DNA of 64,000 nucleotides from Alteromonas pelagimontana (lineage in GTDB: Bacteria > Pseudomonadota > Gammaproteobacteria > Enterobacterales > Alteromonadaceae). The notes under the pieces were generated by a model. It did not search any database and had not been told where the DNA came from. It saw only the letters and a program-made list of their open reading frames with translations. How positions within the stretch are numbered: the first letter of the stretch is position 1; each line of letters opens with the position of its first letter. Shown piece by piece: positions 9,624 through 19,002 of this stretch. Where the stretch lies: NCBI RefSeq assembly GCF_002499975.2, contig NZ_CP052766.1:2728001-2792000 (forward strand), in the 5' to 3' direction. A program made the position numbers and the translations under genes.

Positions 9624-10811
9624 TTATTCTTCCACCGACACTTTCACTGCCGCGATTACGGCTTTGGCTTTTTTTACTGCATCTTCCAACGTCATTGCTT
9701 TTGCCAGAGCCACGCCCATGCGCCGTTTACCGTTCACTTTGGGCTTACCAAACAACCGCAGATCCGTATAAGGCTGCAACAGCGCGCTGTCTAAATCGCT
9801 GTAGTTAATATGGGTACCAGTACCCTCTACCAGCAGTACTGCTGATGCGCTGGGGCTATCGCAGGTAATGGTGGGAACAGGCAATCCAAGTATGGCTCGA
9901 GCGTGTAACGCGAACTCGGAAAGGTTCTGCGAAATGAGTGTCACCATACCGGTATCATGAGGGCGAGGAGAAACCTCACTAAAGATAACGTCATTACCTT
10001 TAATAAACAGTTCAACGCCGAAAAGGCCGTATCCGCCTAAGGATTCAGTAATCGTTGCTGCTATTTGTTTTGCTACGGCGAGAGCGGTATCTGAAAGCGG
10101 TTGGGGCTGCCACGACTGCTGGTAGTCACCGTCTTTTTGCACATGCCCGATAGGTGCACAAAAATCTGTACCCTGGCGGGTGCGAAGCGTGAGCAGCGTG
10201 ATCTCAAAATCGAAATCGACCATACCTTCAACAATGACTTTCCCCGCGCCGGCGCGGCCGCCTTCCTGCGCATATTTCCAGGCGGCTTCAAGCTGCTCCG
10301 GGCTATCGATTTTGCTTTGCCCTTTACCCGAAGAACTCATAATAGGCTTAACAAAACAGGGATAACCCAGGCTGCTAGCTGCATCACAAAATGTTTGGTA
10401 ATTATCTGCAAAGTGATATTCGGAAGTAGGTAAACCTAATGTTCGCGCTGCTAAGGTGCGGATACCTTCACGATTCATGGTTAGATGTACCGCCTTAGCG
10501 CTGGGCACGACAGTGAAACCTTCTTCTTCCAGTTCAACCAAGGTGGCAGTGGCTATCGCTTCAACTTCTGGCACAATGAAATCAGGCTTTTCAGCTTCAA
10601 TAGTGCGGCGAATAGCCTCGCCATCAAGCATGGAAAAAACGTGACTGCGCTGAGCTACCTGCATAGCAGGGGCGTTTGCATAACTATCGCAGGCGATGAC
10701 TTCGCAACCTAATCGCAGGCACTCTATAGCCAGTTCCTTTCCCAGTTCACCACTACCTAATAGAAGAACTTTCGTTGCTGAGGCGGTAAACGGCGTTCCT
10801 ATAGATACCAT
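9624..10811 (-). CDS. purT: formate-dependent phosphoribosylglycinamide formyltransferase
   Basis: A 395-residue ATP-grasp enzyme that makes formyl-GAR from GAR, formate and ATP in purine synthesis, an alternative to folate-dependent PurN. Visible marks are the N-terminal dinucleotide-type [15 protein letters not shown], the ATP-grasp core ([15 protein letters not shown]), the metal-binding [11 protein letters not shown], and a C-terminal domain ending KAKAVIAAV. Length matches the family. Its ATG overlaps the stop of the upstream acetyltransferase-thioesterase gene by one base (TAATG), so the two are translated from one message. Confidence 0.96.
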   Translation of the reverse strand: MVSIGTPFTASATKVLLLGSGELGKELAIECLRLGCEVIACDSYANAPAMQVAQRSHVFSMLDGEAIRRTIEAEKPDFIVPEVEAIATATLVELEEEGFTVVPSAKAVHLTMNREGIRTLAARTLGLPTSEYHFADNYQTFCDAASSLGYPCFVKPIMSSSGKGQSKIDSPEQLEAAWKYAQEGGRAGAGKVIVEGMVDFDFEITLLTLRTRQGTDFCAPIGHVQKDGDYQQSWQPQPLSDTALAVAKQIAATITESLGGYGLFGVELFIKGNDVIFSEVSPRPHDTGMVTLISQNLSEFALHARAILGLPVPTITCDSPSASAVLLVEGTGTHINYSDLDSALLQPYTDLRLFGKPKVNGKRRMGVALAKAMTLEDAVKKAKAVIAAVKVSVEE

Positions 10812-11725
10812 TACTTTTCTTCCTTTGGGGTTTGCGGGAGCACCCAGAACTCACCACGAAACTCGGCAACTGCATTTTCATCATCAAGGATGTCTACCTG
10901 CAACACAATCTTGCATTTTTTCCTTTTCTCCAGCAGCGTAAACTTGCCGTTAACGGTTTCAATGTTACAAATGGCTCTGGGTTTCATGGTAATAGGTTTA
11001 TGGTAATGAATATCACCATCGCCAAGTACAATATTACCCATCAACTGCTTTTCTTTCAGTAACAGATAAATCATCCCCCAGCCAGTGAGGGTGGCGAGAG
11101 AAAATATGCTGCCGGCGAACATAGTGCCGTGGATATTGATATTTTTGTTAAGCGAAGCCCGGGTTTCTAATGTTCGGCCAGTGTATTGATAAAGCTTAAT
11201 TCCCATATGCTCAGTGATGGGAATGGTGTCTGTCCACGTATCCTGAAGTTCTTTACACCATTTAGGATGAAGCACCAGTGTACTTAAATCCGTCAGTTTT
11301 TTTACCATTTGCTGGCGCTTAAGCATGCCGAGTTCGTTTGGCGCTTCTCGTTCTATAGAAAATCCGCAGGCGGAGAAAAACTCGATAGAGATCTCGCGGC
11401 TATTAGTCACTGCGCGCGTCGCGCCCATATCACGAGCCACACCTTCAAGAGCACCCAGAATCATTTGTCCCAGCCCCCGCCGCTGAAAATCAGCATGAAC
11501 GGCAATATGACGGATTTGCGCCTCTTCTGCGGTATTTAAATGCACGCGACCGGTGGCAACGATTTCACCGGCACCGTTTACAATCATGCGGTGCTCAGCA
11601 ACTTGTTCATACTCGTCTTTTTCTGATCCGGGTGGGAAATTCCACGGTTGGCGAAGATACTGCCAACGAAAGGAAAAGTACCTGTCGAAATCTTCTTCTG
11701 TTTTAGGCTTCACTATTCTGAACAC
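10811..11725 (-). CDS. GNAT acetyltransferase-hotdog thioesterase fusion (YiiD-like)
   Basis: A 304-residue two-domain protein. Residues 1-150 are a GNAT fold with the acetyl-CoA loop in [15 protein letters not shown]. Residues about 155-300 are a YiiD-type hotdog/thioesterase-like domain ([26 protein letters not shown]). This is the architecture of E. coli YiiD, which I recall being reported as a malonyl-ACP decarboxylase feeding fatty acid initiation; I cannot verify that here. The start is GTG at 11725 with only a weak ribosome-binding site. It sits upstream of purT with overlapping stop and start; no biochemical link between them is obvious. Confidence 0.8.
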   Translation of the reverse strand: MFRIVKPKTEEDFDRYFSFRWQYLRQPWNFPPGSEKDEYEQVAEHRMIVNGAGEIVATGRVHLNTAEEAQIRHIAVHADFQRRGLGQMILGALEGVARDMGATRAVTNSREISIEFFSACGFSIEREAPNELGMLKRQQMVKKLTDLSTLVLHPKWCKELQDTWTDTIPITEHMGIKLYQYTGRTLETRASLNKNINIHGTMFAGSIFSLATLTGWGMIYLLLKEKQLMGNIVLGDGDIHYHKPITMKPRAICNIETVNGKFTLLEKRKKCKIVLQVDILDDENAVAEFRGEFWVLPQTPKEEK

Positions 11726-11831
11726 GTGAAACAGGCTCTTTATTGTATGAATTGTGAAGTCATTAAAACCTAAGGCGCAAAGAGTAACAAGTGTTATTCA
11801 GCTTTGCAGATAAAGCCTTAAGGAGCCACTT

Positions 11832-12269
11832 TTACACCTGAAAATAAAAAGTAACCGGGCCGTCGTTCACCAAAGACACCTGCATGTCAGCTCCAAACCT
11901 TCCGGTTTCTACCGCAACGCCTTTACCTCTTAAGGAATCTATAAGCTGTAAATAGCGTTGTTCGCCTATTTCCGGTGTTGCGCCTTTTGAAAAACCCGGG
12001 CGGTTACCTTTGCGAGTATCGGCGACAAGCGTGAACTGTGATACCACCAGAACTTTGCCGCCAACTTGCTGAACATTCAGATTCATTTTACCGTTTTCGT
12101 CACTGAAAATGCGATACTGGCTTACTTTCTGAGCCATTTTTTCCACTTGCTCCAGACCATCTGCACGTTCGACGCCCAGCAACAATAATATTCCCTGATT
12201 AATTTCTGCAATGGGTTGTCCGTCAACAGTGACGTCTGCTCGTGATACCCGTTGAATCAGTCCAATCAT
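11832..12269 (-). CDS. dtd: D-aminoacyl-tRNA deacylase
   Basis: A 145-residue homodimeric enzyme that removes D-amino acids (and glycine) mischarged on tRNA. The family motifs are present: [17 protein letters not shown] with the active-site Ser-Gln-Phe-Thr, and a C-terminal [11 protein letters not shown] containing the Gly-Pro pair. The start at 12269 ([11 protein letters not shown]) gives exactly the E. coli length; it overlaps the last four bases of the proline iminopeptidase gene (ATGA), implying translational coupling. Confidence 0.96.
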   Translation of the reverse strand: MIGLIQRVSRADVTVDGQPIAEINQGILLLLGVERADGLEQVEKMAQKVSQYRIFSDENGKMNLNVQQVGGKVLVVSQFTLVADTRKGNRPGFSKGATPEIGEQRYLQLIDSLRGKGVAVETGRFGADMQVSLVNDGPVTFYFQV

Positions 12270-13243
12270 GTTTTTTTCTCCTGTAAAAACCGATTCATGT
12301 CTCTGCTTGCACGGCAAAGGGCCAGCCCAATGCCAGGTTCAGACGTGCTATGTCCAGCATCTGGAACAATCTGAAGCTCGCTATTCCCCCAAAGTTTATG
12401 CAGGGAATATGCTGCTTCTGTTTTGCAAATTACATCATACCTGCCATGTACGATAGTGCCGGGAATATGGCTTATCTTATCAATATTACTAAGAATGTAA
12501 TCTTCAGGAACAAAGCAGTGATGGGTTAGATAATGACACTCTAGTTTGGCGAGGCTGGTCATCAGCGACACCGGATAATGCGCGGTAATGTCTCCTGTTC
12601 CTGGAGGCAGAGCCAAACGCGAAAGACGCTCTTCCCACACGTACCAGCGTTTAAGCGCGGACAAACGACGAACTTCATCAGGCTGATCAAATTGTTGGCT
12701 ATACCACTGACAGATTACGTCGGTAGACAAGGGCGGGGGAATACCGTCAATGAAGATATCATAGTGTTCAGGAAACAGTGTGGCTCCGCCTCCTTTGGGT
12801 GAAAGAAACCAGTCTCTGTCTTCCTCGCGGCCCAGAAAAACCCCGCGCAAGATGATCCCTTTTACTGCCTCAGGCTTATCCATTGCCGATAGCAGCGCTA
12901 AAGTTGCGCCCCAAGAGCCACCGAATACCACCCAGGAATCAATTTGCAGATGCTGGCGCAAACGTTGAATGTCACGCAACGTATCGGCTGTGGTGTTGTT
13001 CTTCAGGCTGCCGAATGGTCGGGAGCGGCCGCAACCGCGCTGTTCGAAAGCAACAATACGATAATGGTTAGCATCAAAGAAACGTCTGTAGTTAGGCGAC
13101 AAGCCGGCGCCGGGACCCCCATGGAGGTAGAGAATCGGCAGACCCGCCGGGTTCCCGCTCTCCTCATAATAGAGAGAATGTTCCTCGTCTGTCTCCAGGT
13201 ATCCGCTCGCATAACTTCCTATGTCAGGATAAAGTCGTTTCAT
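12266..13243 (-). CDS. pip: proline iminopeptidase
   Basis: A 325-residue alpha/beta-hydrolase that removes N-terminal proline from peptides. HGGPGAG forms the oxyanion region at 41-47, and the nucleophile is Ser110 in GGSWGAT. The acid is probably the Asp of HGRYD and the base the His of DAGHS near the C terminus. The family-typical DQRGCGRS motif appears as EQRGCGRS. Length is standard. It is the first gene of a pair with dtd. Confidence 0.92.
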   Translation of the reverse strand: MKRLYPDIGSYASGYLETDEEHSLYYEESGNPAGLPILYLHGGPGAGLSPNYRRFFDANHYRIVAFEQRGCGRSRPFGSLKNNTTADTLRDIQRLRQHLQIDSWVVFGGSWGATLALLSAMDKPEAVKGIILRGVFLGREEDRDWFLSPKGGGATLFPEHYDIFIDGIPPPLSTDVICQWYSQQFDQPDEVRRLSALKRWYVWEERLSRLALPPGTGDITAHYPVSLMTSLAKLECHYLTHHCFVPEDYILSNIDKISHIPGTIVHGRYDVICKTEAAYSLHKLWGNSELQIVPDAGHSTSEPGIGLALCRASRDMNRFLQEKKT

Positions 13244-13329
13244 TTTGTTGCAGCTCGTTGTTCAAGACTATTTTTTAGTTTAGTTTTACTACTTAAACAC
13301 ATTCTAACCCTATATTCGAGGAGGTTTAT

Positions 13330-13575
13330 ATGGCAGGTCAAGGATCTGGTGGTAATGTCATCGCCGCAATAGGTAATTTCTTCATCCCTGGACTGGGTCA
13401 TTTAGTGCAAGGGCGAATTTTAGGGGCATTATTTTTCTTTATTGTGGTAGGTGCATGTTATGCATTGGCGGCTACTGTTGTGTTGTGGATTCTGTTTGCC
13501 CCGCTGGGTCTTATTTTCCACATCTGGTCAATTATCAGCGCTGCGCGCTATCGGGGGTCTGAGGTAAGATTATGA
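13330..13575 (+). CDS. small two-helix membrane protein
   Basis: An 81-residue protein with a short glycine-rich head (AGQGSGG), an amphipathic segment with FFIPGLGHLVQGR, and two hydrophobic helices (about 33-52 and 55-72). The pattern 'PGLGHLxQGR' occurs in small membrane proteins of unknown role. A strong Shine-Dalgarno (GGAGG, 6 bases before ATG) supports expression. Its stop overlaps the start of the following lipoprotein gene (ATGA), so the two probably act together. Confidence 0.75.
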   Translation: MAGQGSGGNVIAAIGNFFIPGLGHLVQGRILGALFFFIVVGACYALAATVVLWILFAPLGLIFHIWSIISAARYRGSEVRL

Positions 13576-14222
13576 AAACGATTATTAAAGCATCGCTATT
13601 ATCGGCAGTGACTATTTTAATGTTGAGTGGCTGTCAGTCGGCCTACTATTCAGCATGGGAAAAACTGGGTGTAGAAAAGCGCGATATTCTGGTAGACAGA
13701 GTGGAGAGCGCAAAAGAGTCACAGGAAGATGCGCAGGAACAATTTGCCGATGCCTTAGAAGAGTTTAGCTCTTTAGTTAACTTCGACGGCGGCGAACTTG
13801 AAGATGTATACAATACGCTTAACGGCGAGTTTCAGGATAGCCAGGCCGCAGCGTCAGAAGTGACTGCCCGCATAGACAAAGTAGAAGGCGTAGCAGGCGC
13901 GTTGTTCAGCGAGTGGGAAGATGAACTGGAAAAATATGAAAGCGAATCGTTAAAACGTTCGAGTTCTGAAAAGTTACGCGATACTCGGCGACGTTACAGT
14001 TCCATGATTGCGGCAATGCGCCAGGCTGAAAGTAAAATGGAGCCTGTATTAACGGCGCTTCAGGATAATGTTCTTTATCTAAAACACAACTTAAATGCCA
14101 CCGCAATTGGCGCTTTGCAGGGTGAACTTACTACCATTGAGCGTAACGTTCAAAGCTTGATTGAAGATATGAATTCTGCCATTGCTGAATCCGATGCGTT
14201 TATTAAGGAAATGCAGAATTAA
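13572..14222 (+). CDS. DUF2959 lipoprotein
   Basis: A 216-residue predicted lipoprotein. Residues 1-21 are a signal peptide ending in the lipobox LSGC with Cys21; the mature part is almost all charged helix with coiled-coil character (EKLGVEKRDILVDRVESA; SSEKLRDTRRRYSSMI), matching the DUF2959 family found in marine gammaproteobacteria. Function is unknown. Position +2 after the Cys is Gln, not Asp, so outer membrane targeting is expected. Start overlaps the small membrane gene upstream. Confidence 0.85.
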   Translation: MKTIIKASLLSAVTILMLSGCQSAYYSAWEKLGVEKRDILVDRVESAKESQEDAQEQFADALEEFSSLVNFDGGELEDVYNTLNGEFQDSQAAASEVTARIDKVEGVAGALFSEWEDELEKYESESLKRSSSEKLRDTRRRYSSMIAAMRQAESKMEPVLTALQDNVLYLKHNLNATAIGALQGELTTIERNVQSLIEDMNSAIAESDAFIKEMQN

Positions 14223-14351
14223 CCGAGATTGGACTGACCTTTGCTGCCCGAATGTTGTTCTAACTAATCGCGGCGAATACTAAGATACTTATTCAGTCAG
14301 GCATATTGTGAGCAACAATTAGCAAGACAGAGTTATGAAGAACCTTTCGGG

Positions 14352-14373
14352 CAGTGCTTGCGTGCAAGCACTG
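14352..14373. repeat. perfect 10-bp inverted repeat in intergenic DNA
   Basis: CAGTGCTTGC (14352-14361) and GCAAGCACTG (14364-14373) form a strong hairpin between the ends of the convergent DUF2959 and yihY genes. Neither side has a T run, so it is not a classical intrinsic terminator; it may act as a barrier to exonucleases or be a protein-binding site. Confidence 0.5.
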
Positions 14374-14421
14374 AAAACCACAAAGAGCAAAAGGTCCTCA
14401 AATAGGGTACCTAACGATGTA

Positions 14422-15315
14422 CTACTTTGGTACTAGCTCGTCGGGTTCCTCTGTTGTATCGCTTTTCTTTCCACCGTACACATCAGCCAGGCTGCAGGTG
14501 AATTCCGCGCCTAGCAATACTACAATCCACGAAATATAAACCCATAGAAATAGTATGGGAACCACAGCCAAGGCTCCATAAATTACCTGATAACCGGCAA
14601 AACTCGTGACATAAATGGCAAATCCTTTCTTGGTAATTTCAAAGCAGACGGTTGCCAATACCGCACCGGTTAAGGCTAAACTTGGCTTTACCCGACGATT
14701 AGGAACCAGCATGTAAAGGATCACAAACGTGAGAAAAGTGGCAAGACTGGGCACAAGTTTTAAAAAGAAGGTACTAAAACCGGGCGAGTACTCATCGGCA
14801 AATGAGGCAAACCCTGCTAAATAAGAACTTATTATTACACTTGAGCCAATTAACATAGGGCCTAGCGTAATAACCATCCAATAGATGGCAAAGGTATAAA
14901 CAATAGGGCGTTCTGTCTTAGTGCGCCAAATACGGTTTAGGGTTTTATCGACGTTCGATATTAGTAACAACGCTACCACTAACAACGACAAAATTCCGAT
15001 AGCGCCCATTTCTGAAGCATTACCTACGAAGTCTGTAAGATACTTATGGACGACATCACTGGCAGTGGGCACAAAATTCGAAAAAATGAATTGTTCCATC
15101 TTACTGCGAACTGAGGCAAATGCAGGAAATGCAGACATAATGGTAAAGGTTACCATTACAAAAGGTACCAGTGACAATAAAGTCACATAGGCGAGGTGCC
15201 CGGCGGAAATGGTGATATTGTCATGCATGCACCGCTTATAGAATATTTTTCCAAAATTCCCTATGTGCGGCTTGGTTTTGTGCCATATCATTGACAGACG
15301 ATTATCACTCACCAT
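14422..15315 (-). CDS. YihY/BrkB-family inner membrane protein
   Basis: A 297-residue membrane protein of the YihY (UPF0761) family, with six hydrophobic segments and strong similarity to E. coli YihY, e.g. SAGHLAYVTLLSLVP, YWMVITLGPML and GALAVVPILFLWVYISW. The family was once called ribonuclease BN in error; its true role is unknown. The open frame extends to 15432, overlapping metF, but ATG 15315 has AGGAG just upstream and gives the family length, so it is preferred; a GTG one codon later is also possible. Confidence 0.88.
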   Translation of the reverse strand: MVSDNRLSMIWHKTKPHIGNFGKIFYKRCMHDNITISAGHLAYVTLLSLVPFVMVTFTIMSAFPAFASVRSKMEQFIFSNFVPTASDVVHKYLTDFVGNASEMGAIGILSLLVVALLLISNVDKTLNRIWRTKTERPIVYTFAIYWMVITLGPMLIGSSVIISSYLAGFASFADEYSPGFSTFFLKLVPSLATFLTFVILYMLVPNRRVKPSLALTGAVLATVCFEITKKGFAIYVTSFAGYQVIYGALAVVPILFLWVYISWIVVLLGAEFTCSLADVYGGKKSDTTEEPDELVPK

Positions 15316-15395
15316 TCGCTCCTGAAACATTGCAGAAATTGCCCAGCACAGTGTAACGGCTGGTGAGGTTAGGGCAAACGCTTTTCCTTTGCTTT

Positions 15396-16298
<903 letters not shown>

Positions 16299-16303
16299 CT
16301 AAT

Positions 16304-16347
16304 AGACGTTTAGACGTCTAAACTACGGAATAAATGTCTAGACGTCA
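16304..16347. promoter_or_regulatory. MET-box operator array between metF and metJ
   Basis: Tandem eight-base boxes close to AGACGTCT: AGACGTTT at 16304 and AGACGTCT (perfect) at 16312, then, after 20 bases, AAATGTCT at 16332 and AGACGTCA at 16340. Paired adjacent boxes are the arrangement bound by MetJ dimers. The array lies in the metF/metJ divergent promoter region and could repress both genes. Confidence 0.92.
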
Positions 16348-16434
16348 AGCTGTTTACACTGCTGAATTGACCTTTTCGCTACATTGTTTAGAATTTCAGC
16401 TCATAATATAAGAAATAGTAGTCTGAGAACTCGA

Positions 16435-16755
16435 ATGGCAGAATGGAACGGTAAATATATTCATCCCTACGCAGAGCATGGGAAGAAAAGTGAACAAGTG
16501 AAAAAGGTCACGGTATCAATACCCATTAAGGTATTAAAGGAATTAACTGATGAGCGCACCCGCAGACAAATTAATAATCTGCGGCATGCCACCAACTCCG
16601 AATTGCTGTGTGAAGCGTTTCTACATGCTTTCACCGGCCAGCCTTTGCCGAATGATGATGATCTGCGCAAAGACAACCCGAACCGTATTCCTTCGGTAGC
16701 CCGCCAAATGATGGAAGAAATGGGTATTGACCCTGCGGTGGATGATGAAGAATAG
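16435..16755 (+). CDS. metJ: methionine repressor MetJ
   Basis: A 106-residue ribbon-helix-helix repressor using S-adenosylmethionine as corepressor. It is nearly identical to E. coli MetJ in its core: [17 protein letters not shown] (the DNA-contacting beta ribbon) and [20 protein letters not shown]. The start at 16435 (MAEWNGKYI) matches relatives; 17 further in-frame residues upstream are not conserved. The C-terminal tail after RKDN differs from E. coli. Operator boxes for it lie 90-130 bases upstream. Confidence 0.98.
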   Translation: MAEWNGKYIHPYAEHGKKSEQVKKVTVSIPIKVLKELTDERTRRQINNLRHATNSELLCEAFLHAFTGQPLPNDDDLRKDNPNRIPSVARQMMEEMGIDPAVDDEE

Positions 16756-16859
16756 CGAATTTTACATGCAGACAAACGGCATGGTTGTGCTCACATTATT
16801 GTAATGTTTTGCGGGAAGCGCTGCGGATGATCTTAATGCAATAACAGTGGTAGATTTTG

Positions 16860-16881
16860 CGCCACCTTGCTCAAGGTGGCG
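16860..16881. repeat. inverted repeat between convergent metJ and malic enzyme genes
   Basis: CGCCACCTTG (16860-16869) and CAAGGTGGCG (16872-16881) form a GC-rich hairpin with effective loop GCTC. No T run follows on either strand, so its terminator role is only possible. Confidence 0.5.
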
Positions 16882-16906
16882 TCTATGCGCCGTTTATATT
16901 GTCCGG

Positions 16907-18151
16907 TTATTTCATGTAGTTTTCGGTTAAAGATTCGACACGGGCAACACCTGATCTAATTGCGGCGTTTGCCACGGCTGTGGCAATTTGCGAACACAGT
17001 CTTGGGTCCATTGGCTTGGGAATAATGTATTCTTTACCGAAGGATAATGTTTTGGAGCGGCTGGCTTTCAATACTTCTTCTGGAACAGGCTCTTTTGTAA
17101 TGGCACGAATGGCTTCTACTGCTGCTACTTTCATTTCGTCATTAATGGCTGAGGCTCGCACATCCAGCGCGCCCCGGAATATAAACGGAAAACACAGCAC
17201 GTTGTTTACCTGATTGGGGTAATCGGAACGGCCCGTAGCCATAATTAAATCAGAACGTACTGCATGGGCTAATTCTGGCTTAATTTCCGGATCCGGATTG
17301 GAGCACGCAAATACAATTGGATTAGCGGCCATAAGCGCCAGCGTTTCTGGCGGTAATACGTCAGGTCCTGACACGCCCACAAAAATATCCGCGCCGTCCA
17401 TTACATCTTCCAGCGTACGCTTATCGGTATTGTTCGCGAACAGGGCCTTATGCTCAGTCAGGCCCTCGCGGCGAGTGTGGATAACCCCTTTACGGTCGAG
17501 CATATAAATTCGCTCCCGCTGGGCACCGCATTTTATCAGTAGCTCCATGCATGCTACAGCTGCAGCGCCGGCGCCCATGCACACAATTTTTACGTCCTGA
17601 ATATTCTTCCCTTGAATTTCCAGCGCATTCAACATTCCAGCAGCAGTCACAATGGCGGTGCCATGTTGGTCGTCATGAAAAACGGGAATTTTACAGCGTT
17701 TGATTAGCTCTTGCTCAATTTCAAAACATTCGGGCGCTTTAATGTCTTCTAGATTAATACCGCCGAATGTGTCGGCGATATTTGCCACCGTGTTGATAAA
17801 TTCTTCAGTGGTGCGATGTTTGACTTCTATGTCAATGGCATCAAGGCCTGCGAAGCGCTTGAACAGTAATGCTTTACCTTCCATTACCGGTTTTGATGCG
17901 AGAGGACCAAGATTGCCAAGCCCAAGAATCGCGGTGCCGTTGGTGATAACGGCGACCATATTTCCTTTCGCGGTATAGCGATATGCAGCTTCTGGATCTT
18001 CCGCAATTTCTTTAACTGGCTCAGCCACGCCCGGACTATAAGCCAAAGCAAGATCATCAACACTATCTGCGGGCTTTGATAACTCAACCCGAATTTTGCC
18101 TGGGGTAGGATAAGCATGATAATCGAGAGCGCGTTGTCTAAAATCTGACAT
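16907..18151 (-). CDS. malic enzyme, short form (probably NADP-dependent)
   Basis: A 414-residue malic enzyme (malate to pyruvate and CO2). Seen are LAYSPGVAEPV, GNLGPLASKPVMEGKALLFK, EDIKAPECFEIE (metal-binding Glu/Asp), FHDDQHGTAIV, and the nucleotide loop CMGAGAAAVACMELL. It resembles the N-terminal half of MaeB-type enzymes and lacks their C-terminal phosphotransacetylase-like domain; such short forms are common in other bacteria and not a truncation. Cofactor choice cannot be settled by eye. Confidence 0.9.
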   Translation of the reverse strand: MSDFRQRALDYHAYPTPGKIRVELSKPADSVDDLALAYSPGVAEPVKEIAEDPEAAYRYTAKGNMVAVITNGTAILGLGNLGPLASKPVMEGKALLFKRFAGLDAIDIEVKHRTTEEFINTVANIADTFGGINLEDIKAPECFEIEQELIKRCKIPVFHDDQHGTAIVTAAGMLNALEIQGKNIQDVKIVCMGAGAAAVACMELLIKCGAQRERIYMLDRKGVIHTRREGLTEHKALFANNTDKRTLEDVMDGADIFVGVSGPDVLPPETLALMAANPIVFACSNPDPEIKPELAHAVRSDLIMATGRSDYPNQVNNVLCFPFIFRGALDVRASAINDEMKVAAVEAIRAITKEPVPEEVLKASRSKTLSFGKEYIIPKPMDPRLCSQIATAVANAAIRSGVARVESLTENYMK

Positions 18152-18496
18152 TATTTCCAGTGTCCTTTAATGAGGGTTTGAGGTTTCGCCAATCCGTCAC
18201 AGTTTTCAGCAGCTTGAGGGCGGCTTTGGTTCCGTGTTTAGAATAAGCCAACACGCGTTACGCCATATATAGAACGCCCAGCACGTTGTTTTTCGAGCAA
18301 CTGTACCACAGCACTATTCATAGCACATATCTGATGAGGATGTTTCCTTTCAATTCTCGCTGAGTGATGTAAGCAGGTGGCAAGCTTGCAGCCGATATTG
18401 CTATACATGGAGTGTAGGATAATTATTTCGTCTGGTGCGGGGGCGCGAGGAGGAAGATATTGCCTAACGCTGATTGGAAAAAACAACAGAGATAAA
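18152..18496. other. intergenic region upstream of the malic enzyme gene
   Basis: About 345 bases. Open frames here have no good ribosome-binding site and unconvincing composition. Nothing else is seen apart from the rpmE terminator at its right end. Confidence 0.4.
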
Positions 18497-18518
18497 AAAA
18501 GCGCCATAAGGCGCTTTT
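18497..18518 (-). terminator. rho-independent terminator of rpmE
   Basis: On the minus strand AAAAGCGCC, loop TTAT, GGCGCTTTT followed by more T: a perfect 9-bp hairpin 20 bases past the rpmE stop codon. Confidence 0.92.
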
Positions 18519-18537
18519 CTTTGAAACGGATTGAGGC

Positions 18538-18750
18538 TTATTTTTTGGCCAAAGCACCGAAACGCTTTTTAAAGCGGTCTACACGACCACCGGTATCAAC
18601 GTTACGTTGTTTACCAGTATAGAACGGGTGACAGTTTGAACATACGTCCAAGTTTAAATCTTTACCTAAAGTAGAACGAACTTCAATAACGTTACCGCAA
18701 GAACAAGTTGCAGTCATTTTTTCGTATGTAGGATGAATATCTTGTTTCAT
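18538..18750 (-). CDS. rpmE: 50S ribosomal protein L31
   Basis: A 70-residue L31 of the zinc-containing type: Cys16 and Cys18 (TCSCGN) with Cys37 and Cys40 ([10 protein letters not shown]). Retention of all four cysteines marks the C+ form, which is normally used when zinc is sufficient. The gene stands alone with its own terminator, divergent from priA. Confidence 0.97.
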   Translation of the reverse strand: MKQDIHPTYEKMTATCSCGNVIEVRSTLGKDLNLDVCSNCHPFYTGKQRNVDTGGRVDRFKKRFGALAKK

Positions 18751-19002
18751 GGGTTACCTCAGAATCAGGCCGTATCGCAATCCAGCCCGAAGCTGAACAC
18801 CATACGCAACTTATATTAAATACAAGACTTGAAACAGCCTTGCCGTAAAGAGCGGCGCATATTAATGTATGGCGCCTTCCCGATCAAGGGATTTTGCAAT
18901 TAAGTTGATGAAAATCTAATCGCTATTCCCCCCGCACAGGATTGGGTATAGTTAACTAAATAGTGCCGGCTGTGCTGGTTTTCAAGGGGAGTGAGCGGCA
19001 AT

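Noticed and set aside
16860..16881. Hairpin read as the metJ terminator
   Set aside because: No T run on either strand; kept only as an inverted repeat.
18238..18507. Minus-strand open frame of 89 codons between the malic enzyme and rpmE genes
   Set aside because: No ribosome-binding site, composition unlike a protein, and it overlaps the rpmE terminator.
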